NCBI GenBank assembly: GCA_028875245.1
Contig: JAPPEU010000001.1
Span: 1-34,989, forward strand
Direction of reading: 5' to 3'
DNA: 34,989 nt
DNA from: Chloroflexota bacterium
GTDB taxonomy: Bacteria > Chloroflexota > Anaerolineae > Aggregatilineales > Phototrophicaceae
Positions 1-8,494 of the stretch are shown piece by piece. The translations under genes and the position numbers were made by a program. The notes under the pieces were generated by a model. The model ran no database searches. It saw nothing but the letters and a program-made list of their open reading frames with translations, and was not told the origin of the DNA. Each line of letters starts with the position of its first letter. The stretch's first letter is position 1.

Positions 1-85
1 CTGTGATTGACATACAATGTCATTATATGTCGATCCAGTTTTTCAACACTGTCTGATAAGTCGCCCGTAAACGGATCCTGTCTCT

Positions 86-114
86 GCGAGGGGCGTGTTG
101 GTGAGACGCCCGTC
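86..114. repeat. Dispersed GGGGCG...CGCCC palindromic repeat copy
   Basis: GAGGGGCGTGTTGGTGAGACGCCCGTC pairs GGGCGT with ACGCCC around a short loop. It matches the loose form of the intergenic family (A/GGGGCG arm, variable loop, CGCCC arm) found at many other gaps in this window, but lacks the usual TGTA at the left end. Confidence 0.45.
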
Positions 115-138
115 TTTATCGCGGTTTCGCAATATAGT

Positions 139-162
139 GTGAGCCAAGTCGCGACTTGCGAG
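139..162. repeat. Short palindromic repeat, GTGAGCC type
   Basis: GTGAGCC followed by CAAGTCGCGACTTG (a perfect 14-base palindrome, shared C) and GCGAG. A close relative lies at 5103-5126 (GTGAGCC, CGAGT...ACTCG, GCGAG). The outer bases are conserved while the stem bases covary, which suggests a structured repeat and not chance similarity. Confidence 0.5.
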
Positions 163-330
163 GGGGAGCGGCATAAACTGTGCATTGTTCGCCAACAGGT
201 AAACCTCCACGATTATCACCGCGCCTGCGATTTGGCAATTTGTAGCCAAACTGACAAAAGCAAGTTACAATTTTCCCAGTTGGAAGTTTTCGTTTTGACC
301 AGAGCAACTTCACCTTTCAGCTTGGGCAAG

Positions 331-359
331 TTTCATTTTCGCGTCAGTCAAGTTATAAT
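331..359 (+). promoter_or_regulatory. Probable sigma70-type promoter of coxSLM
   Basis: A perfect TATAAT -10 box at 354-359 has a weak -35 candidate TTTCAT at 331-336 with a 17-base spacer. It sits about 54 bases upstream of the coxS start codon. The -10 box is strong evidence; the -35 box is poor, so an activator may be needed. Confidence 0.5.
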
Positions 360-412
360 GACGCGAAGCTTTCTGAATCGGTCCATACGCTGGTGACGAA
401 TTGGAGGGATTT

Positions 413-880
<468 letters not shown>

Positions 881-890
881 GGGGTGACAA

Positions 891-3242
891 ATGACAACGC
901 GAATTTTTGGCTCGGGCATCAAGCGGCGGGAAGACCCGCGCCTGATCACCGGCGAAGCGCGCTACACCGATGACATCAAGCTGCCCGGCGTCCTGCACAT
1001 GGCGGTCGTGCGCAGCCCTTATGCCCACGCCAATATCCTGAGCATCGACAGCTCGGCCGCCGAAGCGATGGAGGGTGTGGTCGCCGTATATACCAGCGAG
1101 GACATTGGCGACGGACTGGCTGGCTTGCCAACCGCCTGGCTGATCCCCGACAGCGACTTGAAAACGCCGGAGCATCCCGCTCTAGCCAAGGGCAAGGTTC
1201 GCTACGTCGGCGATGGCGTCGCGATTGTATTGGCCGACGACCGTTATCGGGCGCAAGACGCGGCTGACGCGGTGGTCGTCGAGTATGAAGAGCTGCCCGC
1301 GGTCATAGATCCGGAAGAGGCGGCCGGCGAGGGCGCGCCGCTGATACACGACGATGTTGAAGGCAATATCGCCTTCACTTGGGCGCCCTTTGACGAAGAG
1401 GCCAGCAATGCGGCTTTTGAAGCGGCGGACGTGGTTGTCTCCGAGCGCATCCTGCAGCAGCGCTTGCTGCCGACGGCGATGGAGCCGCGCTCAGCCATGG
1501 CGCAGTACAACGCAGCCACCGAAGAGCTGACGCTTTGGTGCACCTCCCAGAACCCGCATATCCACCGCTTCATCATCAGCGCGGTGACGGGTTTGAACGA
1601 GAACAAGGTACGGGTGATCGCGCCGGAAGTCGGCGGCGGCTTCGGCAGCAAGATTCCCTGCTACCCGGACGAGGCCCTGGTCAGCTGGGCGGCGATTAAG
1701 CTCGGCGTCCCGGTCAAATGGACGGAGACGCGCAGCGAGAATTATCTGATTACGATTCACGGGCGCGACCATGTGCAGCATGTCGAGATGGCGGCCAGTA
1801 ATGACGGCAAGATACTCGGCGTGCGGGCGACTGTGTACGCCGGCATGGGCGGCTATCTCTCGACAGCGGCGCCGGGCATTCCCACGATTCTGCACGGCTT
1901 GCTCTATGTGGGTCCCTATACCATCGACAGCGTCTATTGCAAGTCCATCGGCGTGATGACCAACGGCACTCCGACTGACGCCTACCGCGGCGCCGGCCGA
2001 CCGGAAGCGACCTTCCTGCTTGAGCGCATGGTCGACAATGTCGCGCGCGAAATCGGCATGGATCCAGCCGAGTTGCGGCGCAGGAACCTGATCCCGGCTT
2101 TCGAAGACGGGCATGACGTGGCGGCCGGCCTAACTTACGACAGCGGCGATTACCCGGCCGCCTTCGAGAAAGCGCTTGATATGGCCGGTTATGGCGACTT
2201 CCGCCGGCAGCAAAAATCGGCCGAGGCTGAAGGCCGTTACCTTGGCATCGGCGTGACCGCTTATACCGAGATGTGCGGCCTGGGCCCAAGCCAAGTCGCG
2301 GGAGCGGTCGGCTTCCAGGGCGGCTTGTGGGAGAGCGCTACCGTGCGCGTCACGCCGACGGGCAAGGTGCAAGCGCTAATCGGCGCGTCGCCGCACGGGC
2401 AAGGCTCGGAGACGACGCTGGCGCAGATCATCGCCGATGAGCTCGGCTTCCCGGTCGATGACATTGAAGTCATCCATGGCGACACCACCGAGACGCCGAT
2501 GGGCTGGGGCACCTATGGCAGCCGGACGACCCCGGTCACCGGCGCGGCCCTGGCGCAAGCCTCGCGCAAGCTCAAGGACAAGGCGCGCGCGCTGGCGGCT
2601 CATTTGATGGAGGCGAATGTCGATGACATCGAATACGCCGACGGCAGCTTCTCGGTCAAGGGCTCGCCCGATCAAGCGCAGAGCATTCAAGACGTGGCGC
2701 TGATGGCCCATCTCGCCTGGAATATGCCCGAGGGCATGGATCCCGGTTTCGAGGAATCACAATTCTACGATCCGCCCAATTTCGTCTATCCCTTTGGCAC
2801 GCATATCGCCATCGTCGAGGTTCATGCCGAGACGGGCGAAATCGATTTGCAGCGTTATATCGCGGTCGACGACTGTGGCCCGCAGATCAACCCGGAGATT
2901 GTCGCCGGGCAGATCCATGGCGGCGTCGTGCAAGGCGTCGCGCAGGCGCTATGTGAAGGCGTCGTTTATGACGACAACGGCCAATTGCTGACCGGCAGCA
3001 TGATGGATTACTGCATGCCAAAGGCGGATATGTTCCCCAACTTTGAGTTGGGCGAGACGGTGACGCCATCGCCGCATCATCCGGTCGGCGTCAAAGGCGT
3101 CGGTGAAACTGGCACAATCGCCAGTACGCCGACGGTTTACAACGCGGTGCTGGATGCCTTGGCGCCGCTGGGTGTGAATCAAATCGACATGCCGCTGACA
3201 TCAGCGAAAGTCTGGAGCGCGATACAAGACGCCCGCTCTTAA
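891..3242 (+). CDS. coxL: Form II CO dehydrogenase-like (aerobic molybdenum hydroxylase) large subunit
   Basis: Catalytic subunit of about 783 residues that binds the molybdopterin cytosine dinucleotide cofactor and oxidises the substrate with water as oxygen donor. The N-terminal aldehyde oxidase a/b hammerhead domain starts near residue 15 (ITGEARYTDDIKLPG), followed by the large Mo-binding domain. The active-site loop reads AYRGAGR at residues 364-370. True CO-oxidising form I enzymes have AYRCSFR with the Cu-binding cysteine, so this is form II. The catalytic glutamate is seen in GVGETGT (E739). It lies between coxS and coxM, 109 bases before the latter. Substrates of form II enzymes are poorly defined; an aldehyde, a purine or another aromatic heterocycle is possible. 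Family assignment is very secure, substrate is not. Confidence 0.93.
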   Translation: MTTRIFGSGIKRREDPRLITGEARYTDDIKLPGVLHMAVVRSPYAHANILSIDSSAAEAMEGVVAVYTSEDIGDGLAGLPTAWLIPDSDLKTPEHPALAKGKVRYVGDGVAIVLADDRYRAQDAADAVVVEYEELPAVIDPEEAAGEGAPLIHDDVEGNIAFTWAPFDEEASNAAFEAADVVVSERILQQRLLPTAMEPRSAMAQYNAATEELTLWCTSQNPHIHRFIISAVTGLNENKVRVIAPEVGGGFGSKIPCYPDEALVSWAAIKLGVPVKWTETRSENYLITIHGRDHVQHVEMAASNDGKILGVRATVYAGMGGYLSTAAPGIPTILHGLLYVGPYTIDSVYCKSIGVMTNGTPTDAYRGAGRPEATFLLERMVDNVAREIGMDPAELRRRNLIPAFEDGHDVAAGLTYDSGDYPAAFEKALDMAGYGDFRRQQKSAEAEGRYLGIGVTAYTEMCGLGPSQVAGAVGFQGGLWESATVRVTPTGKVQALIGASPHGQGSETTLAQIIADELGFPVDDIEVIHGDTTETPMGWGTYGSRTTPVTGAALAQASRKLKDKARALAAHLMEANVDDIEYADGSFSVKGSPDQAQSIQDVALMAHLAWNMPEGMDPGFEESQFYDPPNFVYPFGTHIAIVEVHAETGEIDLQRYIAVDDCGPQINPEIVAGQIHGGVVQGVAQALCEGVVYDDNGQLLTGSMMDYCMPKADMFPNFELGETVTPSPHHPVGVKGVGETGTIASTPTVYNAVLDALAPLGVNQIDMPLTSAKVWSAIQDARS

Positions 3243-3251
3243 TCGAATTTC

Positions 3252-3277
3252 GTAGGGGCGACCAGTCGGGCCGCCCG
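3252..3277. repeat. Dispersed GTAGGGGCG palindromic repeat copy
   Basis: GTAGGGGCGACC...GGGCCGCCCG lies in the coxL-coxM gap. The two arms are imperfect inverted copies. A second copy follows 15 bases later, so two tandem copies fill most of this 109-base gap. Confidence 0.65.
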
Positions 3278-3292
3278 CTCGATACCAGAAAC

Positions 3293-3321
3293 TGTAGGGG
3301 CGGCTCGGCGAGTCGCCCGCC
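3293..3321. repeat. Dispersed TGTAGGGGCG palindromic repeat copy
   Basis: TGTAGGGGCGGCTCGGCGAGTCGCCCGCC, the second of two adjacent copies inside the coxL-coxM gap. It ends 15 bases before the coxM ribosome binding site, so a folded repeat could affect coxM translation or message stability. Confidence 0.65.
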
Positions 3322-3351
3322 TCGACGGAAGAAAACAGGAGGAAACCAAGA

Positions 3352-4197
3352 ATGTGGCCCAACAAATTTGATTACCTGCGGGCAGGATCGGTCGCTGAAG
3401 CGCTGGCTTCGGCTGCCGATGGCGGCAAGTTTCTGGCGGGTGGGCACAGCCTGCTGCCGGCGATGAAACTGCGCCTGGATTCGCCCGAGCAATTGATTGA
3501 TATCGGGCGGATTCCCGAATTGCAAGGCATCTCGGCCAACGGCGCGCTGACGATTGGCGCGGCGGCAACCCATGCCGAGATCGCCGCCTCAAGCGATGTG
3601 CAGACGATGTGCGCCGCGCTGGCCAGCGCTTGCGGGCAAGTCGGTGATCAAGCCGTGCGCAACTTTGGCACCATCGGCGGCAATATCGCCCATGCCGACC
3701 CGGCTTCCGACCCGCCGACCGTGCTGGTGGCTTGCGGCGCCACGGTCAATATCCAGGGCGCCGATGGTGCCCGCAGCGTCGCCGCGCAAGACTTCTTCAT
3801 CGACCTCTTCGAAACTGCCTTGGAAGATGGCGAGCTCATCACTAGCCTCAGCCTGCCCAACTGCAGCGACTGCCAATGCGCCTATGTAAAGTTCCCACAT
3901 CCCGCATCACGCTACGCCATCGTGGGCGTCGCCGTCTGCCTGAAGATGGATGGCGGTTCTTGCGCGCAAGCGGATGTCGCGGTCGGTGGGGCGACGATGA
4001 AGGCGGTCAAATGCGCCGGCGCCGAGGCCGCTCTGACCGGCACGACGCTGGACGACGCGGCACTCTCCGCCGCGGCTGAAGCGGTCAAGGCTGATATCGC
4101 CGATGATCTGATTGGCGACATCGCGTATCCGGAGGCTTATCGTCAGCAGATGGCGGGCGTTTTCCTCAAGCGCGCGGTGGCGGCGGCGCAAGGCTAA
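3352..4197 (+). CDS. coxM: Molybdenum hydroxylase medium FAD-binding subunit
   Basis: FAD subunit of the hydroxylase, which takes electrons from the two [2Fe-2S] clusters of CoxS and passes them to an acceptor such as quinone. The 281-residue length is standard. It shows both FAD pyrophosphate motifs of the family: AGGHS at residues 29-33 and TIGGN at 107-111, the latter followed by IAHADPASD. The C-terminal CO dehydrogenase flavoprotein domain is complete. ATG 3352 has a full AGGAGG at 3337-3342, 9 bases upstream. It is the last gene of the S-L-M transcription unit; a terminator-like hairpin follows at 4251-4283. Identification is secure. Confidence 0.94.
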   Translation: MWPNKFDYLRAGSVAEALASAADGGKFLAGGHSLLPAMKLRLDSPEQLIDIGRIPELQGISANGALTIGAAATHAEIAASSDVQTMCAALASACGQVGDQAVRNFGTIGGNIAHADPASDPPTVLVACGATVNIQGADGARSVAAQDFFIDLFETALEDGELITSLSLPNCSDCQCAYVKFPHPASRYAIVGVAVCLKMDGGSCAQADVAVGGATMKAVKCAGAEAALTGTTLDDAALSAAAEAVKADIADDLIGDIAYPEAYRQQMAGVFLKRAVAAAQG

Positions 4198-4218
4198 GCG
4201 GACCGCTTATTTTTTGTG

Positions 4219-4244
4219 TGTAGGGGCGAGCCATTGGGTCGCCT
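4219..4244. repeat. Dispersed TGTAGGGGCGAGCC repeat copy
   Basis: TGTAGGGGCGAGCC followed by GGGTCGCC, immediately downstream of coxM. Its last bases overlap the first arm of an alternative hairpin (GCCTC at 4241-4245 with GAGGC at 4251-4255), so it directly abuts the terminator-like structure. Confidence 0.6.
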
Positions 4245-4250
4245 CATTTT

Positions 4251-4283
4251 GAGGCGGCTCTTCTGGCCGCCTCTTTTCGTTTT
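4251..4283 (+). terminator. Rho-independent terminator-like hairpin after coxM
   Basis: GAGGCGGC (4251-4258) pairs perfectly with GCCGCCTC (4266-4273) across a 7-base loop, followed by TTTTCGTTTT (4274-4283). It lies 54 bases after the coxM stop and before the DinB-like gene's promoter. An upstream arm GCCTC (4241-4245) could pair with GAGGC (4251-4255) instead, which would compete with the terminator stem. Confidence 0.65.
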
Positions 4284-4303
4284 GCGGCGGTTTCTCCTAT
4301 AAT
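4275..4303 (+). promoter_or_regulatory. Possible promoter of the DinB-like gene
   Basis: A perfect TATAAT is present at 4298-4303, 33 bases before the start codon at 4337. The -35 position with a 17-base spacer (4275-4280, TTTCGT) is a weak match and falls inside the terminator T-tract. Only the -10 box is well supported. Confidence 0.4.
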
Positions 4304-4336
4304 TCATCATCAAAGCAACAGAGCAGTGAGGGCAGC

Positions 4337-4813
4337 ATGAACCCTGATATCAAGCAATTCTGGGACTTAAACCGAATGTACACGCCGCTGCGCGATGAAC
4401 TGATGGCGAGCCTGAGCGACAAAGATCTCGCTTTCAGCCCCGGCGGCGAGAATCCCACATTGGGCGAGCTCTGCCGCGAAATCGGCGAAACGCAGTACGC
4501 TTATGTGCAATCCTTCAAAACATTCAAAATCGATTTCAGCTATCGCGTGAACGACGACGCATACCTGACGAGCGTCGACAAGTTGAAGGCTTGGTACGCC
4601 GAGCTGGATCAGCAGCTTGAAGCGGAACTGGAGACGATCAATGATGGTGATGTCGCTAACATAATGATGGACCGCGGCGGTTACGAGGTGCCGCTTCACA
4701 TCAGCCTCGACATCTTGCGCGAGGCGCTGCTGATCTTCTATGGCAAGGTCAGCGTTTACCTCAAGGCGATGGGCATGGAGCGGACGCAGATGTGGCGGGA
4801 TTGGATTGCGTAG
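4337..4813 (+). CDS. DinB-like four-helix-bundle protein
   Basis: A 158-residue protein resembling the DinB/YfiT superfamily of small four-helix-bundle proteins, several of which are thiol-dependent, metal-binding transferases. The pattern seen is an N-terminal helix (QFWDLNRMYTPLRDELMASL), a GGENPTLGELCREIGETQ segment at the place of the usual 'tvrevl.Hi' helix, and two further long helices. The histidine that normally sits in the second helix is absent here (CREIGETQYAYV), so the standard metal site may be missing. The start ATG has GAGGG about 5 bases upstream. It is flanked by a terminator on the left and a repeat-rich gap on the right, so it is probably a single-gene unit unrelated to the cox genes. 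Family call moderate; no function can be given. Confidence 0.65.
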   Translation: MNPDIKQFWDLNRMYTPLRDELMASLSDKDLAFSPGGENPTLGELCREIGETQYAYVQSFKTFKIDFSYRVNDDAYLTSVDKLKAWYAELDQQLEAELETINDGDVANIMMDRGGYEVPLHISLDILREALLIFYGKVSVYLKAMGMERTQMWRDWIA

Positions 4814-4851
4814 AAGGATGCTGAGAAGCGATACGGCGCGCAGACAATAAT

Positions 4852-4876
4852 CGCAGAGCGCTCTGCGCTCTCTGTG
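4852..4876. repeat. CTCTGCGCTCTCTGTG repeat remnant with a perfect palindrome
   Basis: CGCAGAGCGCTCTGCG at 4852-4867 is a perfect 16-base palindrome. It runs into CTCTGCGCTCTCTGTG (4861-4876), which resembles sequences at 16932-16953 and 17062-17087. It looks like a fragment of a second dispersed repeat family. Confidence 0.45.
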
Positions 4877-4938
4877 CGCGCCTCTCTTCCTCATTTTTGA
4901 TGAACCTGTCAAATTCCATCTGCAGTCTTAGCGAAATC

Positions 4939-4969
4939 TGTAGGGACGACTCTGTGAGTCGCCCTACGA
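4939..4969. repeat. Dispersed TGTAGGG...CCCTAC palindromic repeat copy
   Basis: TGTAGGGACGACTC and GAGTCGCCCTACG form a long inverted repeat around a TGT loop. This is one of the most symmetrical members of the family in the window, with GTAGGG at one end and CCCTAC at the other. Confidence 0.7.
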
Positions 4970-5024
4970 GCGCGCGCTTTCTCACGGACGCGTGTTTCGG
5001 CGCCGCGACATAGGTCGCGTAGGT

Positions 5025-5070
5025 CGCGTAGACACTGACCGCCGACACTGCGGGTCAAACGCCCCTACAG
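5025..5070. repeat. Dispersed repeat copy with GTAGACACTG core
   Basis: CGCGTAGACACTG, then a 13-base segment, then CGGGTCAAACGCCCCTACAG. The same two blocks occur, inverted and without the 13-base segment, at 16988-17018, and the GTAGACACTGACCGCC block recurs at 14851-14866. These three copies form a sub-family with a shared loop sequence. Confidence 0.65.
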
Positions 5071-5102
5071 ACGCCTTCTTTTGCGGGTTCGTCATTTTGT
5101 GC

Positions 5103-5126
5103 GTGAGCCGAGTGGTGACTCGCGAG
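5103..5126. repeat. Short palindromic repeat, GTGAGCC type
   Basis: GTGAGCCGAGTGGTGACTCGCGAG, with CGAGT and ACTCG as arms. It is the second copy of the element at 139-162. Confidence 0.5.
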
Positions 5127-5286
5127 TGGCTGTGGAAAAAACATGAGCAGGCCACTGCATTGGATAACAGCCAGCAAATTCACTATGACCGCCCCAATAC
5201 GCCCTGCGAATCCGCGGCTGTCTACGCTAGAATAGTGGCTCATTTGCGCTATGGAATCCCTAAGCGGCGGGAACGAGAAGGATTGA

Positions 5287-6189
5287 ATGTACAACTCAGT
5301 TGACGAATTGCAGGCGGCGCTGAACCAGCAGGATTACATCGCCGAGCGCGGGCTGTCGGTGGCGATATATTTGGCGCTGAAAACGGGCAAACCCTTGTTC
5401 CTGGAGGGTGACGCGGGCGTGGGCAAGACGGAAATCGCCAAGGTGCTTTCGGCGGCGCTGGGTTCGGACTTGATCCGCCTGCAATGTTACGAAGGGCTGG
5501 ATGTCAACACGGCCGTCTACGAATGGAATTACGCCGGGCAGATACTGCACCTGCGCCTGATGGAGACCGAGGGCCTCGCGCGCGAGGAGATGGAAAGCGA
5601 GATATTCTCCGAGCGCTTTTTGCTCAAACGGCCCTTGCTCCAGGCGATTGAACAGAGCGCGGATGGCCTGGCGCCCGTCTTGCTGATCGACGAGCTGGAT
5701 CGTTCTGACGAAGAGTTTGAAGCTTTCCTGCTTGAATTGCTTTCCGAGTTTCAGATTTCGATTCCGGAATTGGGCACGATCAGCGCGAGCGTGCCGCCGA
5801 TCGTTGTAGTAACATCGAACCGCACGCGCGAGATACACGACGCCTTGAAGCGGCGCTGCCTCTACTATTGGATTGATTATCCCCACTTCCACAAAGAGTT
5901 GCAGATTGTCGAGCGCAAGGCGCCCGATGTGCCGCGGATGCTGGCGCGGCAAATTACCGCCTTCATTCAGGATATGCGCTCGCTGGAGCTGTTCAAGCGC
6001 CCGGGCATCGCCGAAACGCTGGATTGGACCGCCGCTCTGATTGCGCTGGATCAGAACGAGCTGTCGCTGGAGACGGTGCAGGATACCCTCGGCGTGATCC
6101 TCAAATATCAAGATGATGTGGAAATGCTGGATCCGACAACGATTCAGAATATGATCGACCGCGCCAAAGTTGAGGCGCAGCGGGCTTGA
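5287..6189 (+). CDS. coxD: MoxR-family AAA+ ATPase, CoxD-like
   Basis: AAA+ ATPase of the MoxR group, 300 residues. In carboxydotrophs CoxD acts with CoxE in maturation of the Mo/Cu active site of the hydroxylase. Walker A is GDAGVGKT (41-48), Walker B is LLIDELD (132-138), and sensor 1 is TSN with N178, followed by R-rich LKRRC. The start ATG has AGAAGGA upstream (GAGAAGGATTGAATG). The next gene, coxE, starts 2 bases after this stop, so the pair is co-translated. It is separated from coxSLM by the DinB-like gene and a repeat-rich gap, so it probably forms its own transcription unit with the downstream maturation genes. MoxR identity is certain; the CoxD role follows from neighbourhood. Confidence 0.9.
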   Translation: MYNSVDELQAALNQQDYIAERGLSVAIYLALKTGKPLFLEGDAGVGKTEIAKVLSAALGSDLIRLQCYEGLDVNTAVYEWNYAGQILHLRLMETEGLAREEMESEIFSERFLLKRPLLQAIEQSADGLAPVLLIDELDRSDEEFEAFLLELLSEFQISIPELGTISASVPPIVVVTSNRTREIHDALKRRCLYYWIDYPHFHKELQIVERKAPDVPRMLARQITAFIQDMRSLELFKRPGIAETLDWTAALIALDQNELSLETVQDTLGVILKYQDDVEMLDPTTIQNMIDRAKVEAQRA

Positions 6190-6191
6190 AC

Positions 6192-7439
6192 ATGTCGGAG
6201 AACGGTCCGCCAATCAAAGGCCTCTATCTCGGTCCGGCCGACGCGCCCTACGATTACAACGGCGGCAAGCTGACGCACAATCTCCTTCTCTTCGGGCGCG
6301 TTTGCCGGGCGCTGGGCATGAACGTAACGCCAAACCGCATGATGGAAGCCGGGCGGGCGCTGGCGCATATTCAACTGGGCCGCAAGCAGGACTTTTATTA
6401 CACCCTGCGCGCGCATTTGGTGAACCATCGAAAAGAATTCGCCTATTTCGACGAAGCCTTTGATCTCTTTTGGCGGCGGCCATCGGAGGGCTTCACCACT
6501 TTGAATCTGCAATCGCTGGGCGAGGAACGCCGCAAGAAGCAGACGCAGTTTCTTCCGCCTTTGGAGGCGAGCCCGAGCGAGAATGGCGCCGAAGCCGAAT
6601 CGCTTGATTCCAGCATGATCGCGCTGATGCCGACCTACAGCCGGCAAGAGCGCCTGCGGCACAAGGACTTCGCCGAGATGAGCGCCGAAGAGCTGGAGAT
6701 GGCAAAGCGCGTCATCGCCAGGATGCCCGATTCGCTCGGCATGCGTCGGACGCGCCGTTTCGCCAACGGGCAGGGGCGGCAGATCAACATGCGCCGACTG
6801 CTGAAAGATATGATCCGCAAGCGCGGTGACGTCACGCGATTGCCCACCCATCGGCGCAAGGAGAAGCCGCGTCCCGTCGTGCTGCTTTGCGATATCAGCG
6901 GCAGCATGGAGCGCTATACGCGTGTGCTCTTGCATTTCATGCACACTTTGGCCGGCTCGCTGTATCAAGTCGAATCCTTCGTCTACAGCACCGATATCAC
7001 GCGAATCACGCGGCAGATCCAACAGAAGAATGTCGATGATGCGCTGGAAGATATCGGCGGCACGGTCCTGCAGTGGGGCGGCGGCACGATGACGGGCGAG
7101 TGCCTGCGCCGTTTCAACTGGACCTGGTCGCGGCGGGTCTTGGGGCGCGGCGCGGTTGTGATACTGATCACCGATGGCTGGGACCGCGGCGATATCCCGC
7201 TGCTGCACCGGGAGATGGCGCGCTTGCAGTTATCCTGCCGGCGCTTGATCTGGCTGAATCCGCTGCTGGATGTGCCGGAGTATGAGCCCTTGACGCGGGG
7301 CGCGCAAGCATTGCTGCCTTATGTGCATGACTTCCTGCCGATCACCAACCTCGCCAATTTGGAGGTGATCGTGAAAGCCTTGCAGAACCTGACAAGCCGG
7401 CCAAGCGCGGAAGCCTATCGGGCGCGGTATTTGGCCTAG
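6192..7439 (+). CDS. coxE: VWA-domain protein, CoxE-like
   Basis: Von Willebrand factor A protein of about 415 residues, the usual partner of MoxR-type ATPases and called CoxE in cox clusters. The C-terminal VWA domain has the MIDAS motif DISGS at residues 234-238, then GGGTMTGE and LITDGWDRGD, so the metal-ion site appears intact. The N-terminal half is the helical region typical of CoxE proteins, with a charged stretch near residues 110-140. ATG 6192 lies 2 bases after the coxD stop; a TTG at 6186 that overlaps the coxD stop is the alternative. The MoxR-VWA pair is thought to remodel the apo-hydroxylase during cofactor insertion. Cytoplasmic: no signal peptide or membrane segment is visible. 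Confidence 0.9.
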   Translation: MSENGPPIKGLYLGPADAPYDYNGGKLTHNLLLFGRVCRALGMNVTPNRMMEAGRALAHIQLGRKQDFYYTLRAHLVNHRKEFAYFDEAFDLFWRRPSEGFTTLNLQSLGEERRKKQTQFLPPLEASPSENGAEAESLDSSMIALMPTYSRQERLRHKDFAEMSAEELEMAKRVIARMPDSLGMRRTRRFANGQGRQINMRRLLKDMIRKRGDVTRLPTHRRKEKPRPVVLLCDISGSMERYTRVLLHFMHTLAGSLYQVESFVYSTDITRITRQIQQKNVDDALEDIGGTVLQWGGGTMTGECLRRFNWTWSRRVLGRGAVVILITDGWDRGDIPLLHREMARLQLSCRRLIWLNPLLDVPEYEPLTRGAQALLPYVHDFLPITNLANLEVIVKALQNLTSRPSAEAYRARYLA

Positions 7440-7450
7440 CGGGAGGGACG

Positions 7451-8494
7451 ATGCTGGACATCCTGGAGACTATGAATCGCTGGCTGGCGGAAGAGCGCTC
7501 GGTGGCGCTGGCGACGGTTGTCAAGACTTGGGGCTCGGCGCCGCGCCGCGAAGGCTCGAAGATGGGCGTCAGCGGGGACATGCAGATGATCGGCTCAGTG
7601 AGCGGCGGCTGTGTGGAAGGCGCTGTCGTGGAGGAGGCGCTGGCGGGCTTGCGTGATGGCAGGCCGCGCCTGCTGAAATTCGGCGTGGCCGACGACATGG
7701 CCTGGGAGGTCGGTTTGACCTGCGGCGGCAGCATCGAAGTCCTTGTCGAACCGCTCGATTCGCTGTGGTGGGACGCGCTGGCCGATCTGGCAATCAAGGA
7801 CAAGTTCGGCCTGACAGTCACAATCATGGAGGGCGAGCGCATCGGCGAAAAAGTCTTGCTGGATGCTGACGGCGGCGTTTTGTATCGCAGTCCGCATTTG
7901 CAAGGTGAGCTGCTCTCGGCGATGAAAGCGGCCGCGGCGGAGAGCGGGACGAGCGGCGCCACAAGAATGGGCGAGACGCGCGTCATGGTGGACCGGCAAG
8001 CCGAGCGGCCGCATCTGATTCTCATCGGCGGTGTGCATGTGTCAATTCCGCTTTATAGAATGGCGACGGAGGTCGGCTTTCGCGTCTCGATCGTGGATCC
8101 GCGGGCGGCCTTCGCGTCTGAAGAGCGCTTCCCCAACGTGGCGAATATCCTGCATAGCTATCCCGATAAGGCGCTGCTACAGCTGGGCCTGGACCGCAGC
8201 ACCTATCTGGCTGTGCTGACGCATGACCCGAAAATCGACGACAAGGCGCTGGTCACGGCGCTGCCGGCCAATATCCCTTATGTCGGTGTGCTGAGCAGCG
8301 GACGAACCCATCGGCAGCGGGTCGCGCGATTGAAAGAAGCCGGCTTGAGCGACGAGTTGATCGCGCGGATTCGTACCCCGATCGGCATTGATATCGGCGC
8401 GCGCGCGCCGGAGGAGATCGCCGTCTGCATCCTGGCGGAGATCATCGCCGTGCGCAATGGACTGCGCCAAGAGAGTGCAGGACGTCCGCGATGA
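7451..8494 (+). CDS. XdhC/CoxF-family molybdenum cofactor maturation protein
   Basis: Protein of 347 residues of the XdhC/CoxI/CoxF family. XdhC proteins bind molybdenum cofactor and help insert or sulfurate it in xanthine dehydrogenase-type enzymes. The N-terminal XdhC domain is seen in ALATVVKTWGSAPRREG and the signature GSVSGGCVEG (about residues 49-60). The C-terminal Rossmann domain begins near residue 195 (HLILIGG) and ends with GIDIGARAPEEIAVCILAEI. It follows coxE by 11 bases and overlaps the next gene by ATGA, so it sits inside a maturation operon. The conserved family residues are present. Whether it serves a sulfido- or Cu-type active site cannot be told from sequence. Confidence 0.92.
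   Translation: MLDILETMNRWLAEERSVALATVVKTWGSAPRREGSKMGVSGDMQMIGSVSGGCVEGAVVEEALAGLRDGRPRLLKFGVADDMAWEVGLTCGGSIEVLVEPLDSLWWDALADLAIKDKFGLTVTIMEGERIGEKVLLDADGGVLYRSPHLQGELLSAMKAAAAESGTSGATRMGETRVMVDRQAERPHLILIGGVHVSIPLYRMATEVGFRVSIVDPRAAFASEERFPNVANILHSYPDKALLQLGLDRSTYLAVLTHDPKIDDKALVTALPANIPYVGVLSSGRTHRQRVARLKEAGLSDELIARIRTPIGIDIGARAPEEIAVCILAEIIAVRNGLRQESAGRPR

Larger units (their letters stand above)
1..412. other. Non-coding leader region upstream of coxS
   Basis: No convincing gene is seen here. The open frames present are short, have no recognisable domain and run through palindromic repeats. The stretch holds two repeat-like elements (about 86-114 and 139-162) and, close to its end, the promoter that probably drives coxSLM. 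It is the 5' intergenic region of the molybdenum hydroxylase operon. Confidence 0.6.
4814..5286. other. Repeat-rich intergenic region without a gene
   Basis: This 473-base gap contains at least four repeat elements (4852-4876, 4939-4969, 5025-5070, 5103-5126) and no credible coding sequence. The open frame at 4992-5303 is made largely of repeat sequence and shows no domain. A -10-like TAGAAT at 5228-5233 could serve coxD, but no good -35 box accompanies it. Confidence 0.6.

Noticed and set aside
7..396. Open frame of 129 codons at the left edge
   Set aside because: It runs through two palindromic repeats and the cox promoter, shows no domain and has odd composition compared with the neighbours.
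1491..2114. Antisense open frame over coxL
   Set aside because: Shadow of coxL, no domain, no ribosome binding site.
4992..5303. Open frame of 103 codons before coxD
   Set aside because: Built mostly from repeat sequence, overlaps the coxD start and has no recognisable domain.
5296..7208. Long antisense open frames over coxD and coxE
   Set aside because: They mirror well-supported genes with Walker and MIDAS motifs; their own translations are Arg/His/Gln-rich without motifs.
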